Assembly: GCA_016278505.1 (NCBI GenBank)
Contig: JADQBQ010000002.1
Coordinates: 25,638 to 89,637 of the forward strand
Origin: Clostridiales bacterium
Lineage (GTDB): Bacteria; Bacillota; Desulfotomaculia; Desulfotomaculales; VENG01
Direction of reading: 5' to 3'
DNA: 64,000 nt
Shown here one piece after another: positions 35,772 through 45,096 of the stretch (positions are counted from its first letter, which is position 1; each line of letters opens with the position of its first letter). The notes below the pieces were generated by a model. The model saw only the letters and a program-made list of their open reading frames with translations. It had not been told where the DNA came from and did no database searches. The position numbers and the translations under genes were made by a program.

Positions 35772-36218
35772 CTACTTAGACTCTCTTAATTCATTTCTTC
35801 CGTCTTTAATTTCTTCTAAAACTTTCATTAAATTATCTTCCAATTCACCAAGAATATCATCAGCATATTGGTACGCTCCCTGTTTAATTTGTGATGCTAT
35901 TTCTTGTGCCTGCTGATGGTGTTCTTCAGATATTTCCTGCGCTTTTTTTACCACTTCCGATTCCTCTGCCCGGGTCTGCAGTTCATTTTCTGCGTCTTGA
36001 ATAATACGTATAGCTTCCTGCTTAGAATCGGCAATCACTTTTTCCCTTTCCTGTACCACCCATTTAGCCTGCCGTACTTCTTCGGGCAACGAGGTTCGAA
36101 TGCGGTCTAGATAATCGAGCAATTTGTCTTCATCCACTAAAACCCTGCTTGTCATAGGAACCTTAGGACAGGTTTCTATTAACTCTTCTAACTCGTTAAG
36201 TATATTAAATATCTCCAT
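35772..36218 (-). CDS. Coiled-coil protein of unknown function
   Basis: A 148-residue, highly charged, almost fully helical protein with no signal peptide or membrane segment. Residues ~50-120 have a coiled-coil pattern resembling F-type ATPase subunit b or DivIVA-like stalks. The N terminus MEIFNILNELEELIETCPKV is shared by proteins often found beside coaD in this group. GGGAGGG lies six bases before the ATG at 36218. Function is not known to me; a structural or scaffold role is a guess. Confidence 0.8.
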   Translation of the reverse strand: MEIFNILNELEELIETCPKVPMTSRVLVDEDKLLDYLDRIRTSLPEEVRQAKWVVQEREKVIADSKQEAIRIIQDAENELQTRAEESEVVKKAQEISEEHHQQAQEIASQIKQGAYQYADDILGELEDNLMKVLEEIKDGRNELRESK

Positions 36219-36240
36219 CAGTATCCCTCCCGTAGCGTAC

Positions 36241-36723
36241 TTAAGGGCAAATTGACTTATCACGCAAACGTTCTTCAACCAGAGAAGGCACCATATCCCG
36301 AACACAACCGTTAAAAAACGCTATCTCCTTAACTGCAGTGGAACTGATAAATGAATACTCAGCCCTGGTCATTAAAAAAATTGTTTCTACAGAAACTTCC
36401 AACTTTTTGTTGGTCAAGGCCATCATTAGCTCATTTTCAAAATCCGAAATAGCCCGAAGCCCCCTAATTATTGCCTGTGCTCCTTGAACCTTAGCATAGT
36501 TAACAGTTAAACCGTGAAAAGAATCAACTTCCACGTTGTAATATGGCCCTAAAACTTCCCGCAACATATCCACCCTTTCCTCCACAGCAAACAAGGGAGT
36601 CTTCCCAGGGTTTCGGGATACAGCAACTATTACCCGGTCAAAAAGTCCAGCAACTCGCTCGATAATATCCAAGTGACCATATGTAACGGGGTCAAAACTT
36701 CCCGGATAAACTGCTACTCGCAA
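36241..36723 (-). CDS. coaD: Phosphopantetheine adenylyltransferase
   Basis: Fourth step of coenzyme A synthesis, forming dephospho-CoA. AVYPGSFDPVTYGHLDII holds the T/HxGH nucleotide motif and EYSFISSTAVKEI the ISST loop. It has 160 residues. It overlaps the end of rsmD by ten bases, a standard pairing. Confidence 0.98.
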   Translation of the reverse strand: MRVAVYPGSFDPVTYGHLDIIERVAGLFDRVIVAVSRNPGKTPLFAVEERVDMLREVLGPYYNVEVDSFHGLTVNYAKVQGAQAIIRGLRAISDFENELMMALTNKKLEVSVETIFLMTRAEYSFISSTAVKEIAFFNGCVRDMVPSLVEERLRDKSICP

Positions 36724-37298
36724 CGAATTTCCTCCTCTTCTTGTATAGTTGGATTGTTAAATAGAGTCAATAAAGTATCTCCGTATTTTTCGCAACGAAT
36801 TTTTTTTAGTGAGGATATCATATCCGGGAACATTTGTTTTTTATGACTTTCCACTACCACTATTCCGCGTCCTTTGAGTAATTTAGAGGAACATATCTCT
36901 TCCAAGACAGCAAACTCTAACTGCTGCCCATAAGGCGGGTCCATAAATATGTAATCAAAAGCTGCTCCTCTGCGAGCTAACAGTTTTAATCCCTTGTATA
37001 CATCATTATTGATCAAGAAGGCCCTCTCTAAGAGCTTTGTATTCTCTAGATTTTTCTTTAAAGTACCCATGACGCGTTTATCTTTCTCTACAAAAGCGCA
37101 GTAAGCCCCTCCCCGGCTGAGGGCTTCAATTCCCAATGCACCTGAACCGGCAAAAAGATCCAATATCTGCGCTTCCTGCACCCCTGAACCAAGTATACTA
37201 AATAATGCCTCTTTTACACGGTCTGCCGTAGGGCGAACTTTCCCCTGGCCGGGCATTTTAAGGGTTGTCCTTTTTGCAGATCCAGCTATAACGCGCAA
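36714..37298 (-). CDS. rsmD: 16S rRNA (guanine966-N2)-methyltransferase
   Basis: Rossmann-fold rRNA methyltransferase of 194 residues. DLFAGSGALGIEALSRGG binds SAM and FMDPPYGQ is the catalytic N6/N2-type motif. RVIAGSAKRTTLKMPG at the N terminus and RPTADRVKEALF are typical. It is upstream of coaD and divergent from gpr. Confidence 0.96.
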   Translation of the reverse strand: MRVIAGSAKRTTLKMPGQGKVRPTADRVKEALFSILGSGVQEAQILDLFAGSGALGIEALSRGGAYCAFVEKDKRVMGTLKKNLENTKLLERAFLINNDVYKGLKLLARRGAAFDYIFMDPPYGQQLEFAVLEEICSSKLLKGRGIVVVESHKKQMFPDMISSLKKIRCEKYGDTLLTLFNNPTIQEEEEIRCE

Positions 37299-37459
37299 TG
37301 TAAAAGTTTCCGCCTTTCCAATTTACTAACTTTTCATATTATAACACACAAAATTCAAAAAATCGATTTGTTGCCTGGTTAATTTTAGTTAAATAAGGTT
37401 TTTCAGTATAATTTTTAGAATCATGGTAAACCTATGCCACAAGAAGGGAGTGCGCATCA

Positions 37460-38431
37460 ATGGAGTTTGATTTTTTTAAGACTTTTTCCATAAATCTTGA
37501 CTTAGCAGTTGAAGCCAGAGAGGTAGTACGTGGAAAAACGGGCCAGGAGATTCCCGGTGCTCAAGTTTCTACTGAAAAATATGACCAGGCGGAAGTAACA
37601 ATTGTCCATATTATGGACGAGAAGGCTGCAACAATCATGGGGAAACCGATTGGCAAATACATAACCATTGAAGCCCCTGCTATTCGCGAGAACAATGGTC
37701 GGGCCCATAAAGATATTACTGAGGTATTAAGCCAGCAGTTAACAAAACTCTTCAAAATCTCCATGGAATCAAATGTTTTAGTAGTGGGACTGGGAAATTG
37801 GAATGCCACTCCGGACGCCTTGGGTCCAAAGGTAGTGGAACAAACTTTAGTAACCAGGCACCTTTTCAATTATGCACCACAAGAATTACAAGGAGGCATG
37901 AGACCTGTCAGCGCGCTGGCTCCTGGAGTTCTTGGGACAACAGGAATTGAAACGGCCGAGATTATAAAAGGGGCCGTAGATAGGATAAAACCGGATCTGG
38001 TGATTGCCATTGATTCCCTGGCGGCGAGAAACGTAACACGCATAGCTACGACCATCCAGATGGCAGATACCGGAGTTAATCCCGGCTCAGGGATTGGAAA
38101 TCAACGCATGGGGATTAACCAAGAAACCCTTGGGTGTCCCGTAATTGCAATTGGAGTACCCACGGTGGTAAATGCTGCTTTCATATGTAAAGACGCCCTG
38201 GATTCCTATCTAAAGCAAACAGGAAATTATGTCACACAACAAGAACAAATGGACCCTAACGTTAAGCAGGCCATTGAGAATGTACTTAATCCTTTTGGGG
38301 GTGATTTGACGGTAACACCAAAGGAGGTGGATATCCTTATTGACACTACAGCCCAGATTGTATCGGGAGGCATATCCATGTCACTTCATCCCGGCATAAG
38401 TTCCGAGGACTATGCATTTTACCTGCATTAA
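37460..38431 (+). CDS. gpr: GPR endopeptidase (spore protease)
   Basis: Germination protease that degrades small acid-soluble spore proteins. It has 323 residues. VGLGNWNATPDALGPKVV and SLAARNVTRIATTIQMADTG are diagnostic, with GVNPGSGIGN following. The enzyme is made as a zymogen; the N terminus MEFDFFKTFSINLDLAVEA is shorter than in Bacillus but still precedes the conserved DLAVEAREV. A candidate substrate, an alpha/beta-type SASP, is encoded 174 bases downstream on the other strand. Confidence 0.95.
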   Translation: MEFDFFKTFSINLDLAVEAREVVRGKTGQEIPGAQVSTEKYDQAEVTIVHIMDEKAATIMGKPIGKYITIEAPAIRENNGRAHKDITEVLSQQLTKLFKISMESNVLVVGLGNWNATPDALGPKVVEQTLVTRHLFNYAPQELQGGMRPVSALAPGVLGTTGIETAEIIKGAVDRIKPDLVIAIDSLAARNVTRIATTIQMADTGVNPGSGIGNQRMGINQETLGCPVIAIGVPTVVNAAFICKDALDSYLKQTGNYVTQQEQMDPNVKQAIENVLNPFGGDLTVTPKEVDILIDTTAQIVSGGISMSLHPGISSEDYAFYLH

Positions 38432-38460
38432 TTAATAATCAAAAACTGGCACTGGGAGCC

Positions 38461-38600
38461 TACCTGCTATTTACCTGCTATTTACCTGCTATTAAAAACA
38501 GTGGATGGACCGCCGATACGGGTCCATCCACTGGGGTTAAGCTGTTCTTAATCTGTCGATTGCCCTATCACATTTGATAGACCAATGCTTGGGTCCATCG
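38461..38600. repeat. Tandem repeat and hairpins between gpr and the SASP gene
   Basis: Three copies of the 11-mer TACCTGCTATT occupy 38461-38493. A strong hairpin follows: CAGTGGATGGACC at 38499-38511 pairs with 38521-38533. A looser second unit has CTATCA/TGATAG and GTCGAT/ATCGAC arms and repeats GGTCCATC. These may end the convergent gpr and SASP transcripts, although T runs are poor. Confidence 0.6.
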
Positions 38601-38605
38601 ACTGA

Positions 38606-38863
38606 TTAAGGAGTAGGATTCTGGTTTGTTACCTGTGGGGTAGCAGGTTGGTTCCCCTGGGCCAGGTTCTGTTCGTAAGCGGCAATCATTTTCTTAACCA
38701 TGTTACCGCCGATAGCACCGTTAACCCGAGAAGGAATGTCACCCATGTACCCTCCATCCGGTACTTGAATACCCAGCTCGCCAGCGGTTTCCCACTTAAA
38801 CTGCTCCATAGCTTGAGCTGCAGCCGGAATAACTTTTCTGTTACTCTTTTGACCTTGTGCCAT
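38606..38863 (-). CDS. Alpha/beta-type small acid-soluble spore protein
   Basis: DNA-binding protein that coats and protects spore DNA, 85 residues. Both family blocks are present: the GPR cleavage region FKWETAGELGIQVPDGGYMG and RVNGAIGGNMVKKMIAAYE. A Gln/Pro/Asn-rich tail follows. The ATG at 38863 has GGAGGTG six bases upstream; the frame reaching to 38953 is not real coding sequence. Confidence 0.95.
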   Translation of the reverse strand: MAQGQKSNRKVIPAAAQAMEQFKWETAGELGIQVPDGGYMGDIPSRVNGAIGGNMVKKMIAAYEQNLAQGNQPATPQVTNQNPTP

Positions 38864-38895
38864 CAATTTCACCTCCTCTCTGTTTAGCTTGATGT

Positions 38896-38926
38896 TAGTA
38901 TTGCATCTCCCGGGCACCTTTATGTA
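38896..38926 (-). promoter_or_regulatory. Candidate sigma-G-type promoter for the SASP gene
   Basis: On the minus strand TACATA, an 18-base spacer and AATACTA resemble the forespore sigma-G pattern (xHATR and CATACTA). It lies 33 bases upstream of the start. The match is partial. Confidence 0.4.
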
Positions 38927-39020
38927 GGTAATTTTACCCCGCCCTAATGGCAATTCTGGTTAACCATGCTTATATGTTTTTAGTGATATTCTTGGCGTGT
39001 CTCTGCTTTCTTTAATTGAT

Positions 39021-41096
39021 TTAACTGATATCAATATAATCACCCTTTTGCATAAAACGTCTTTCCATTTCTCCAAAAAGATTATTATAATCGTATTTCC
39101 TCTGTTCCCCATGGGCATCCATAAATGACAATGCTTCAGATCGAGCTAAACCCATAGTTTTCATATTGGTTATCAAATCCGCTATTTTCAATTCCGGCAA
39201 GCCGGATTGCCGGGTACCAAATAATTCCCCGGGCCCACGTATTTTTAGATCCATTTCAGCTAAGCGAAATCCATCATTGGACATTGTCATGGCACGCAAA
39301 CGTTCCTTAGCCTCATCGGTACCCGGCTCGGAAACTAAAATGCAATACGATTGCCTTGCTCCTCTGCCAACTCTGCCACGCAATTGGTGAAGTTGGGCCA
39401 AACCAAAACGGTGAGCATCGACTATTATTATCACCGTAGCATTGGGCACATCAACACCTACCTCTATTACAGAAGTCGCCACCAGTATATTTGTATTTCC
39501 CTCCCTAAAGGATGACATTGTCTTATCTTTTTCATCCGGCGTCATACGCCCATGTAAAAGACCCACTTTGTAGTCAGGGAAAATTTGTTTTTGCAGGTTC
39601 TCCGCAGTGTCTACCGCCGATTGAATATCAACTTTTTCAGACTCTTCCACAAGTGCACACACCAGATAAGCTTGATGACCTTCTTCAATTTGATTATGCA
39701 TTAATTTATAAACCTTATTCCAGGCAGAAGGCTTTACCGCATATGTTTTTACGGGCTTCCGCCCGGGTGGCAAGGCATCGATTACAGATATGTCCAATTC
39801 TCCGTAGACAGTCATAGTTAATGTACGTGGAATTGGAGTGGCCGTCATTACTAAAACGTCGGGTGTAAATCCTTTTCGCTGCAATATAGCCCGCTGTCTT
39901 ACACCAAAACGGTGCTGCTCGTCTACCACTACTAGTGAAAGGTTCTTGAATTGTACGGTTTCTTGAATAACAGCATGAGTTCCAACTACTATATTAGCTT
40001 CCCCGGCAGAAATTTGATCTAGTATTTTATTTTTTTCCTTTGCTGGAACAGCACCGCTCACTATGACTACTCTAACTCCTAATCCATGCAAATGCTTTTT
40101 TAAGTTTATATAATGCTGTTCAGCCAATATTTCTGTCGGAGCCATTAAAACCCCTTGCAGCCCGCTCTCTGCAGCCTTTAACAAGGCAAAGATGCAAATT
40201 ATGGTTTTACCTGAACCTACATCTCCTTGTAACAGGCGATTCATGGGAAAGGAACTTTGCATGTTTGATGAAATTTCATCCCATACTCTCTTTTGTGCCT
40301 TAGTAAGGTTAAAGGGAAGACTTTGCATTAACCGGCTAACCAAGCCCATACCGTTACAATACACGTGATCCTTCTTTTTATTGCTAAGTTTACTCCGCCT
40401 GATAGCCAAGCCTAACTGCAGTAAAAAAAGCTCTTCGAACACAAGCCTCTTTCTGGCATTTTCTGCCTGCTTTAAGTTTTCCGGGAAGTGTATTTTACTT
40501 AAGGCTGCTCCTATAGACGGCAACTTATACTTTTCCAAGATATAAGAAGGAAGAAACTCCTTAATTCTCGGCACTGACTCTTGTAGGGCGGCATACATAA
40601 TCTGGCGCATTGTACGTTGACCCAACTTTTCCGTAAGTGGGTACATAGGCACAATCCGGCCGGAGTGCAGTAATTTACCGCTCGTGGAGATTTTTTCGAA
40701 ATCAGTTACTTTTATTTGCGGAACACCAAAAGATTTATCCATTTTACCTGTTACAACAATATTTGTACCCGGGCGAACCTGTTTTTTTATATAGGCTTGA
40801 TTGAACCAAACGGCGAAAAACACTCCTGTTCCGTCATGCACACCTAGTTTCGTTATGGTCATATTTTTACGTGGACGCAACTCTTCTGACCCCACTACCG
40901 TCCCTTTAACTACTGCATTACTACCGTGTGGAAACCTGCTGGCCGGCTGCATATGGGAGCGGTCTTCATACTCCCGGGGAAAATGATAAAGAAGATCACC
41001 AAGGCTAAAAATATTAAGCTTTGCCAAAAGATGTGCCCGCCGAGGGCCCACCATTTTTAAAAATTGAATTGGTTTGGTTAATATGTTATTATCCAC
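39021..41096 (-). CDS. recG: ATP-dependent DNA helicase RecG
   Basis: Branch-migration helicase that remodels stalled forks. It has 691 residues. The N-terminal wedge/OB domain (~1-230) is followed by the helicase core: Walker A LLQGDVGSGKTIICIF, DEQH box VVVDEQHRFGVRQR, TATPIPRTL and the motif VI region HQLRGRVGRGARQSYCIL. The full-length gene is divergent from rpmB. Confidence 0.98.
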   Translation of the reverse strand: MDNNILTKPIQFLKMVGPRRAHLLAKLNIFSLGDLLYHFPREYEDRSHMQPASRFPHGSNAVVKGTVVGSEELRPRKNMTITKLGVHDGTGVFFAVWFNQAYIKKQVRPGTNIVVTGKMDKSFGVPQIKVTDFEKISTSGKLLHSGRIVPMYPLTEKLGQRTMRQIMYAALQESVPRIKEFLPSYILEKYKLPSIGAALSKIHFPENLKQAENARKRLVFEELFLLQLGLAIRRSKLSNKKKDHVYCNGMGLVSRLMQSLPFNLTKAQKRVWDEISSNMQSSFPMNRLLQGDVGSGKTIICIFALLKAAESGLQGVLMAPTEILAEQHYINLKKHLHGLGVRVVIVSGAVPAKEKNKILDQISAGEANIVVGTHAVIQETVQFKNLSLVVVDEQHRFGVRQRAILQRKGFTPDVLVMTATPIPRTLTMTVYGELDISVIDALPPGRKPVKTYAVKPSAWNKVYKLMHNQIEEGHQAYLVCALVEESEKVDIQSAVDTAENLQKQIFPDYKVGLLHGRMTPDEKDKTMSSFREGNTNILVATSVIEVGVDVPNATVIIIVDAHRFGLAQLHQLRGRVGRGARQSYCILVSEPGTDEAKERLRAMTMSNDGFRLAEMDLKIRGPGELFGTRQSGLPELKIADLITNMKTMGLARSEALSFMDAHGEQRKYDYNNLFGEMERRFMQKGDYIDIS

Positions 41097-41133
41097 AAGA
41101 AATCACCTGATACAGAAATAGATTTGTTATTGC

Positions 41134-41162
41134 TTGCACTTTACGAACGATTTTGGTAAAAT
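41134..41162 (+). promoter_or_regulatory. Promoter of rpmB
   Basis: TTGCAC, a 17-base spacer and TAAAAT lie 30 bases before the rpmB start, followed by an AAAGGAGGTG ribosome site. Confidence 0.75.
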
Positions 41163-41192
41163 TATAAGGTGTTTTAAAGGAGGTGTTGGGAA

Positions 41193-41384
41193 ATGGCTAG
41201 GAAATGTGCTGTGTGTGGAAAAGGAATACGCACTGGTATGCAGTACAGTCACTCTCATATTCGTACTAAACGTAAGTGGTCCCCGAACCTACAAAAGGTG
41301 AAGGCCATGATTGAAGGTACTCCGAGACGTATTCTAGTTTGCACCCGCTGTCTGCGCAGTGGCAAAGTTAAGCGAGCCATATAA
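41193..41384 (+). CDS. rpmB: 50S ribosomal protein L28
   Basis: 63-residue ribosomal protein of the zinc-binding type: CAVCGKG at the N terminus and CTRCLRSGKVKR at the C terminus provide four Cys. SHSHIRTKRKWSPNLQKV is typical. It is a monocistronic unit with a promoter and a terminator. Confidence 0.97.
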   Translation: MARKCAVCGKGIRTGMQYSHSHIRTKRKWSPNLQKVKAMIEGTPRRILVCTRCLRSGKVKRAI

Positions 41385-41402
41385 ACCCACATTATGTAAG
41401 GT

Positions 41403-41428
41403 AAAAAAACGGCTAAATGCCGTTTTTA
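41403..41428 (+). terminator. Rho-independent terminator after rpmB
   Basis: AAAACGGC and GCCGTTTT pair around TAAAT and are followed by TATTATTTTT, 20 bases after the rpmB stop. Confidence 0.88.
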
Positions 41429-41450
41429 TTATTTTTCTAAAAAATTATAG

Positions 41451-41485
41451 GAAACCGGTAGTTTTTTTAATTAAAAAAACTTACC
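41451..41485 (-). terminator. Second hairpin, probable terminator facing pncB
   Basis: AAACCGGTA and TACCGGTTT pair, with T7/A7 runs extending the stem inward. It lies 48 bases beyond the stop of the minus-strand nicotinate phosphoribosyltransferase gene, and may act on both strands. Confidence 0.6.
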
Positions 41486-41532
41486 GGTTTTTCTATATTG
41501 GCTCCTTATTGTCCCCTATAATATAAATTTGC

Positions 41533-42576
41533 TCAAACCAGTTTAATTAAACGCGGTGCCACAGTACGACCGGGAATACGCCCTCTTTTAGCCACCGATT
41601 TGCCGTTAACCTCTTTAATATCCATGGTCATATCTATAGGCGACGCGCCGGATATGTAACTTCCCACACCAAAGGAATCAGCCCCGGCATCTACCAATGC
41701 GGGAATGCGCTCCGGGTTAACTCCGCCCGAAACAAATATCTGCACGTGGTTAAACCCTGCCAAGTTAAGGCGCGCTCTGATTTCCCTGACTAGCCCGGGA
41801 GAGACCCCACCCCGCTCACTTGCGGTATCAAGCCTTACCCCTTGTAGTGTTTCCTGCAACGCTTCACTTAGGCGCAGCGATTCTTCTGCCTCATCTTTGA
41901 ATGTATCAACCAACATAATTACCGGTGAATTATCCGGCATAATTTCTGCGTAAGACCGGGCAGCTTCCAACGTATCACCCACAATAAGCATAACCGCATG
42001 CGGAATGGTTCCCATGGGCTCCATTCCCGCTAATTTTGCCCCTAATATACAGCTTGCCCCGCTTGCACCTCCTGTTATAGCAGACTTCTCCATAACCGGC
42101 GCTACTGCAGGGTGAACGTGCCGGGCCCCGAAGCACAACACAGGCTTTGACCCGGCCACATCTTTACAATGCCGAGAGGCGGTGGCCCAACCACAAGAAC
42201 TGGCCAAAATGCCTAATATTGCTGTCTCATAGATTCCAAATGAATCGTAGGGACCGGATATTTGCATTACAACTTCCTTGGCCTGGAAAAACTCACCTTC
42301 AGGTAAGGCAGTGACTTCAATAGGTAATCCGGCCAGCAGATTTTTCACCTCATCGGTCCCGGCCATAAGCCCGGGTTTGCCGGGAAAAATTTCGACCACT
42401 ACCGGAGTTTGGGCTAAGTCTAATTTATGCAATATTTCACGGGTTTTGACAAAATAAATATCGGTGGTCCATCCACTAAGTATTTCTTCTTGATCTGCGG
42501 AAAACAATTTCCTGTCAGGCGCCGGTTCAAATCCCTTTACTTGTTCGAGGCTTTGAACGGTTTTTTGTTGGGACAT
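41533..42576 (-). CDS. pncB: Nicotinate phosphoribosyltransferase
   Basis: Salvages nicotinate to nicotinate mononucleotide for NAD. This is the compact archaeal/Thermus-type enzyme, 347 residues. Helpful blocks are ATASRHCKDVAGSKPVLCFG and ARHVHPAVAPVMEKSAITGG near the substrate site, and ADSFGVGSYISG near the PRPP site. It appears monocistronic, with an 81-base gap to ribH upstream. Confidence 0.9.
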   Translation of the reverse strand: MSQQKTVQSLEQVKGFEPAPDRKLFSADQEEILSGWTTDIYFVKTREILHKLDLAQTPVVVEIFPGKPGLMAGTDEVKNLLAGLPIEVTALPEGEFFQAKEVVMQISGPYDSFGIYETAILGILASSCGWATASRHCKDVAGSKPVLCFGARHVHPAVAPVMEKSAITGGASGASCILGAKLAGMEPMGTIPHAVMLIVGDTLEAARSYAEIMPDNSPVIMLVDTFKDEAEESLRLSEALQETLQGVRLDTASERGGVSPGLVREIRARLNLAGFNHVQIFVSGGVNPERIPALVDAGADSFGVGSYISGASPIDMTMDIKEVNGKSVAKRGRIPGRTVAPRLIKLV

Positions 42577-42657
42577 TGCAATCTCCTTTCCACGACGTCA
42601 ACCGTGTAACTGGTAAATATTTTGCCATAGAAGTCAACCTGCTGGCAAGATAGTATG

Positions 42658-43128
42658 TTAAGATTCAACGACACGCATCAAATTAGCCATCTCAATTGCG
42701 GTGACTGCAGCATCCCATCCTTTGTTCCCTGATTTAGTTCCGGCTCTTTCAATGGCTTGTTCAATTGTATCTGCCGTAATAATGCCAAAAATTACGGGAA
42801 CATCAGCATCTATTCCCACTTTGGCAATCCCCTTGGAAACTTCTGCAGCTACATAATCAAAGTGAGGCGTAGCACCCCTGATAACAGATCCAAGGCAAAT
42901 AACAGCATCGTATTTATTTGTTTGAGCCAATTTTTTAGCCACCATGGGTACCTCAAAAGCGCCGGGAACCCAAGCAATCTCAACATTATCATCAGTTACC
43001 CCGTGCCGGTTGAGGGAATCCAGGGCTCCACTTAATAGCTTGCTGGTAATAAATTCATTGAAACGTCCCACCACCAGGCCCACCTTTAATCCTTGTCCTA
43101 TAAGATGGCCTTCATAAACTTTTGGCAA
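42658..43128 (-). CDS. ribH: 6,7-dimethyl-8-ribityllumazine synthase
   Basis: Penultimate enzyme of riboflavin synthesis, forming icosahedral shells in many bacteria. It has 156 residues. [34 protein letters not shown] and [18 protein letters not shown] are diagnostic, the last with the catalytic His. It is the last gene of ribD-ribE-ribBA-ribH. Confidence 0.98.
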   Translation of the reverse strand: MPKVYEGHLIGQGLKVGLVVGRFNEFITSKLLSGALDSLNRHGVTDDNVEIAWVPGAFEVPMVAKKLAQTNKYDAVICLGSVIRGATPHFDYVAAEVSKGIAKVGIDADVPVIFGIITADTIEQAIERAGTKSGNKGWDAAVTAIEMANLMRVVES

Positions 43129-43158
43129 AGTAATCTCTCCCTTGTCGCAGTAAATTTA

Positions 43159-44376
43159 TTATTTCTCGGCTATGGACAACATATGACCAAGCTTTCTTTT
43201 TTTGGTACTTAGATAAAAACTATTCTTTTCACCGGGGCAAACTTCAATCGATACTCTGTCCACCACCGTCAAACCGTGGCCTTCCAGACCGGCAATCTTG
43301 CGGGGATTATTGGTTATTAAACGAATTTTGGTTAGACCCAGGTCAGCAAGGATTTGAGCCCCAATACCATAGTCACGCAAGTCGGCCGGGAATCCCAATA
43401 ACTCATTGGCTTCCACTGTGTCTTTGCCCTCATCCTGCAGTTTATAGGCCCTTATTTTATTTAACAAGCCTATCCCCCTGCCTTCTTGCCGCATATAAAG
43501 GAGAACACCTGCTTCTTCCTGGGCAATCATTTTCAAGGCAGTGGTAAGCTGGTCACCACAATCACAGCGCATAGAGCCAAAAACATCGCCTGTAAGACAC
43601 TCAGAATGGACCCTGACCAAAGGGGCTTCCACCGATTGGAGATCACCTTTGACCAGTGCTAAATGACCTTTATGATCAAGCAGACTTTCATATGCCACAG
43701 CCGTGAAATCTCCATACCGTGTGGGCATCTTAGCTGCATCAACCTTTACAATTAACCTTTCAGTTCGGCGTCTGTATTCAATAAGGTCGGCGATGCTAAT
43801 TAGTTTTAAATTATGCTGTGCGCAAAATGTAACCAGTTCCGGTACCCGGGCCATGGTACCGTCTTCTTTCATTATCTCGCAAATAACTCCAGCCGGGTAA
43901 AGTCCTCCCATCTTGGTTAAATCTACCGCGGCCTCAGTATGTCCCGCCCTACGCAGTACTCCACCTTTTTTTGCACGAAGCGGGAAAACGTGCCCCGGGC
44001 GACTTAAATCGTCCGGCACAGTAGCAGGGTCTATAACAGCCTTGATAGTGGCAGCCCGTTCAGGTGCCGAAATCCCGGTGGTAGTATCTTTATAATCCAC
44101 CGACACTGTAAAGGCTGTACCATGGGCGTCAGTATTATTAGTTACCATAGCAGGCAATTCAAGGTCGTCCAAGCGCTCACCTGTAATAGGCATGCAAATA
44201 AGTCCTCGTCCGTGAGTGGCCATAAAATTCACTGCGTCAGGGGTTACCTTTTCTGCCGCCATGATAAGGTCACCTTCGTTCTCTCGGTCTTCGTCATCTA
44301 CAACAACTATCATTTTTCCTTGTTTTATATCTTCAATGGCTTCTTCAATTGTACTAAATTTTATTGTACTCACCAA
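43159..44376 (-). CDS. ribBA: Bifunctional DHBP synthase / GTP cyclohydrolase II
   Basis: Fusion of two riboflavin enzymes in 405 residues. The N-terminal RibB half (~1-205) has [19 protein letters not shown] and [10 protein letters not shown]. The C-terminal RibA half has the zinc site [15 protein letters not shown] and [20 protein letters not shown]. It supplies both precursors for ribH. Confidence 0.98.
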   Translation of the reverse strand: MVSTIKFSTIEEAIEDIKQGKMIVVVDDEDRENEGDLIMAAEKVTPDAVNFMATHGRGLICMPITGERLDDLELPAMVTNNTDAHGTAFTVSVDYKDTTTGISAPERAATIKAVIDPATVPDDLSRPGHVFPLRAKKGGVLRRAGHTEAAVDLTKMGGLYPAGVICEIMKEDGTMARVPELVTFCAQHNLKLISIADLIEYRRRTERLIVKVDAAKMPTRYGDFTAVAYESLLDHKGHLALVKGDLQSVEAPLVRVHSECLTGDVFGSMRCDCGDQLTTALKMIAQEEAGVLLYMRQEGRGIGLLNKIRAYKLQDEGKDTVEANELLGFPADLRDYGIGAQILADLGLTKIRLITNNPRKIAGLEGHGLTVVDRVSIEVCPGEKNSFYLSTKKRKLGHMLSIAEK

Positions 44377-44412
44377 AAGTCATCCCCTTCTTTCTTATTA
44401 GTTTTGTCTTTA

Positions 44413-45072
44413 TCACATAAAGCCATTTTTCATAAGTAATTCAAAAGATATGCCTGAATTATGGTTATCTGGTTCATCTTTTGTTTTGTAACCAAGCAAA
44501 CGTTCTATATACTTTCCTACAATATCTGCCTCTAAGTTTACTGAGTGCCCCCTTTTTTTATGACCCAGAGTAGTGGCATGAGCTGTATGGGGAATCAAGG
44601 ATACTTTAAATTGCCCGTCGGCAAAATCAACCACGGTAAGACTTGTACCATCTATCGCTACCGAACCTTTTTTAATAATGTAGCGCATTACTTCCTTGGG
44701 AGCGGCTATAGTTATCAGGATGGCAATATCAAATACCTCTTTGTTGGCAATGGTACCCACACCGTCAATATGCCCGCTTACAAGGTGTCCTCCCAACCTG
44801 TCTCCCATGCGCAAGGCTCTTTCCAAATTCACCTTATCCCCCGGCCTTAAATCACCCAGATTACTCTTGGACAATGTTTCAGACATAACATCAGCTGTCA
44901 TAAGTTTTCCTTCATAATCAGTAATGGTAAGACATACACCGTTTACTGCAACGCTATCTCCAATTTTCAAATCATCAAATACTTTTTTCGCCTCTACGGT
45001 GAGTAAAGCAGAATCCGATCCTTTACGGACCGAACGAAGTACGCCCAGTTCCTCAACAAGTCCTGTAAACAT
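44413..45072 (-). CDS. ribE: Riboflavin synthase, alpha subunit
   Basis: Dismutates two lumazines to riboflavin. The two lumazine-binding repeats are seen as MFTGLVEELGVL with VNGVCLTI (~1-90) and GHLVSGHIDGVG with DGTSLTVV (~98-185). The ATG at 45072 is the canonical MFTG start. It has 219 residues, slightly longer than usual at the C terminus. Confidence 0.97.
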   Translation of the reverse strand: MFTGLVEELGVLRSVRKGSDSALLTVEAKKVFDDLKIGDSVAVNGVCLTITDYEGKLMTADVMSETLSKSNLGDLRPGDKVNLERALRMGDRLGGHLVSGHIDGVGTIANKEVFDIAILITIAAPKEVMRYIIKKGSVAIDGTSLTVVDFADGQFKVSLIPHTAHATTLGHKKRGHSVNLEADIVGKYIERLLGYKTKDEPDNHNSGISFELLMKNGFM

Positions 45073-45096
45073 TATCCCACTCCACACATAAAAGAA

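Noticed and set aside
38461..38493. Short repeats that might suggest a CRISPR array
   Set aside because: The unit is an 11-mer in direct tandem with no spacers and no cas genes.
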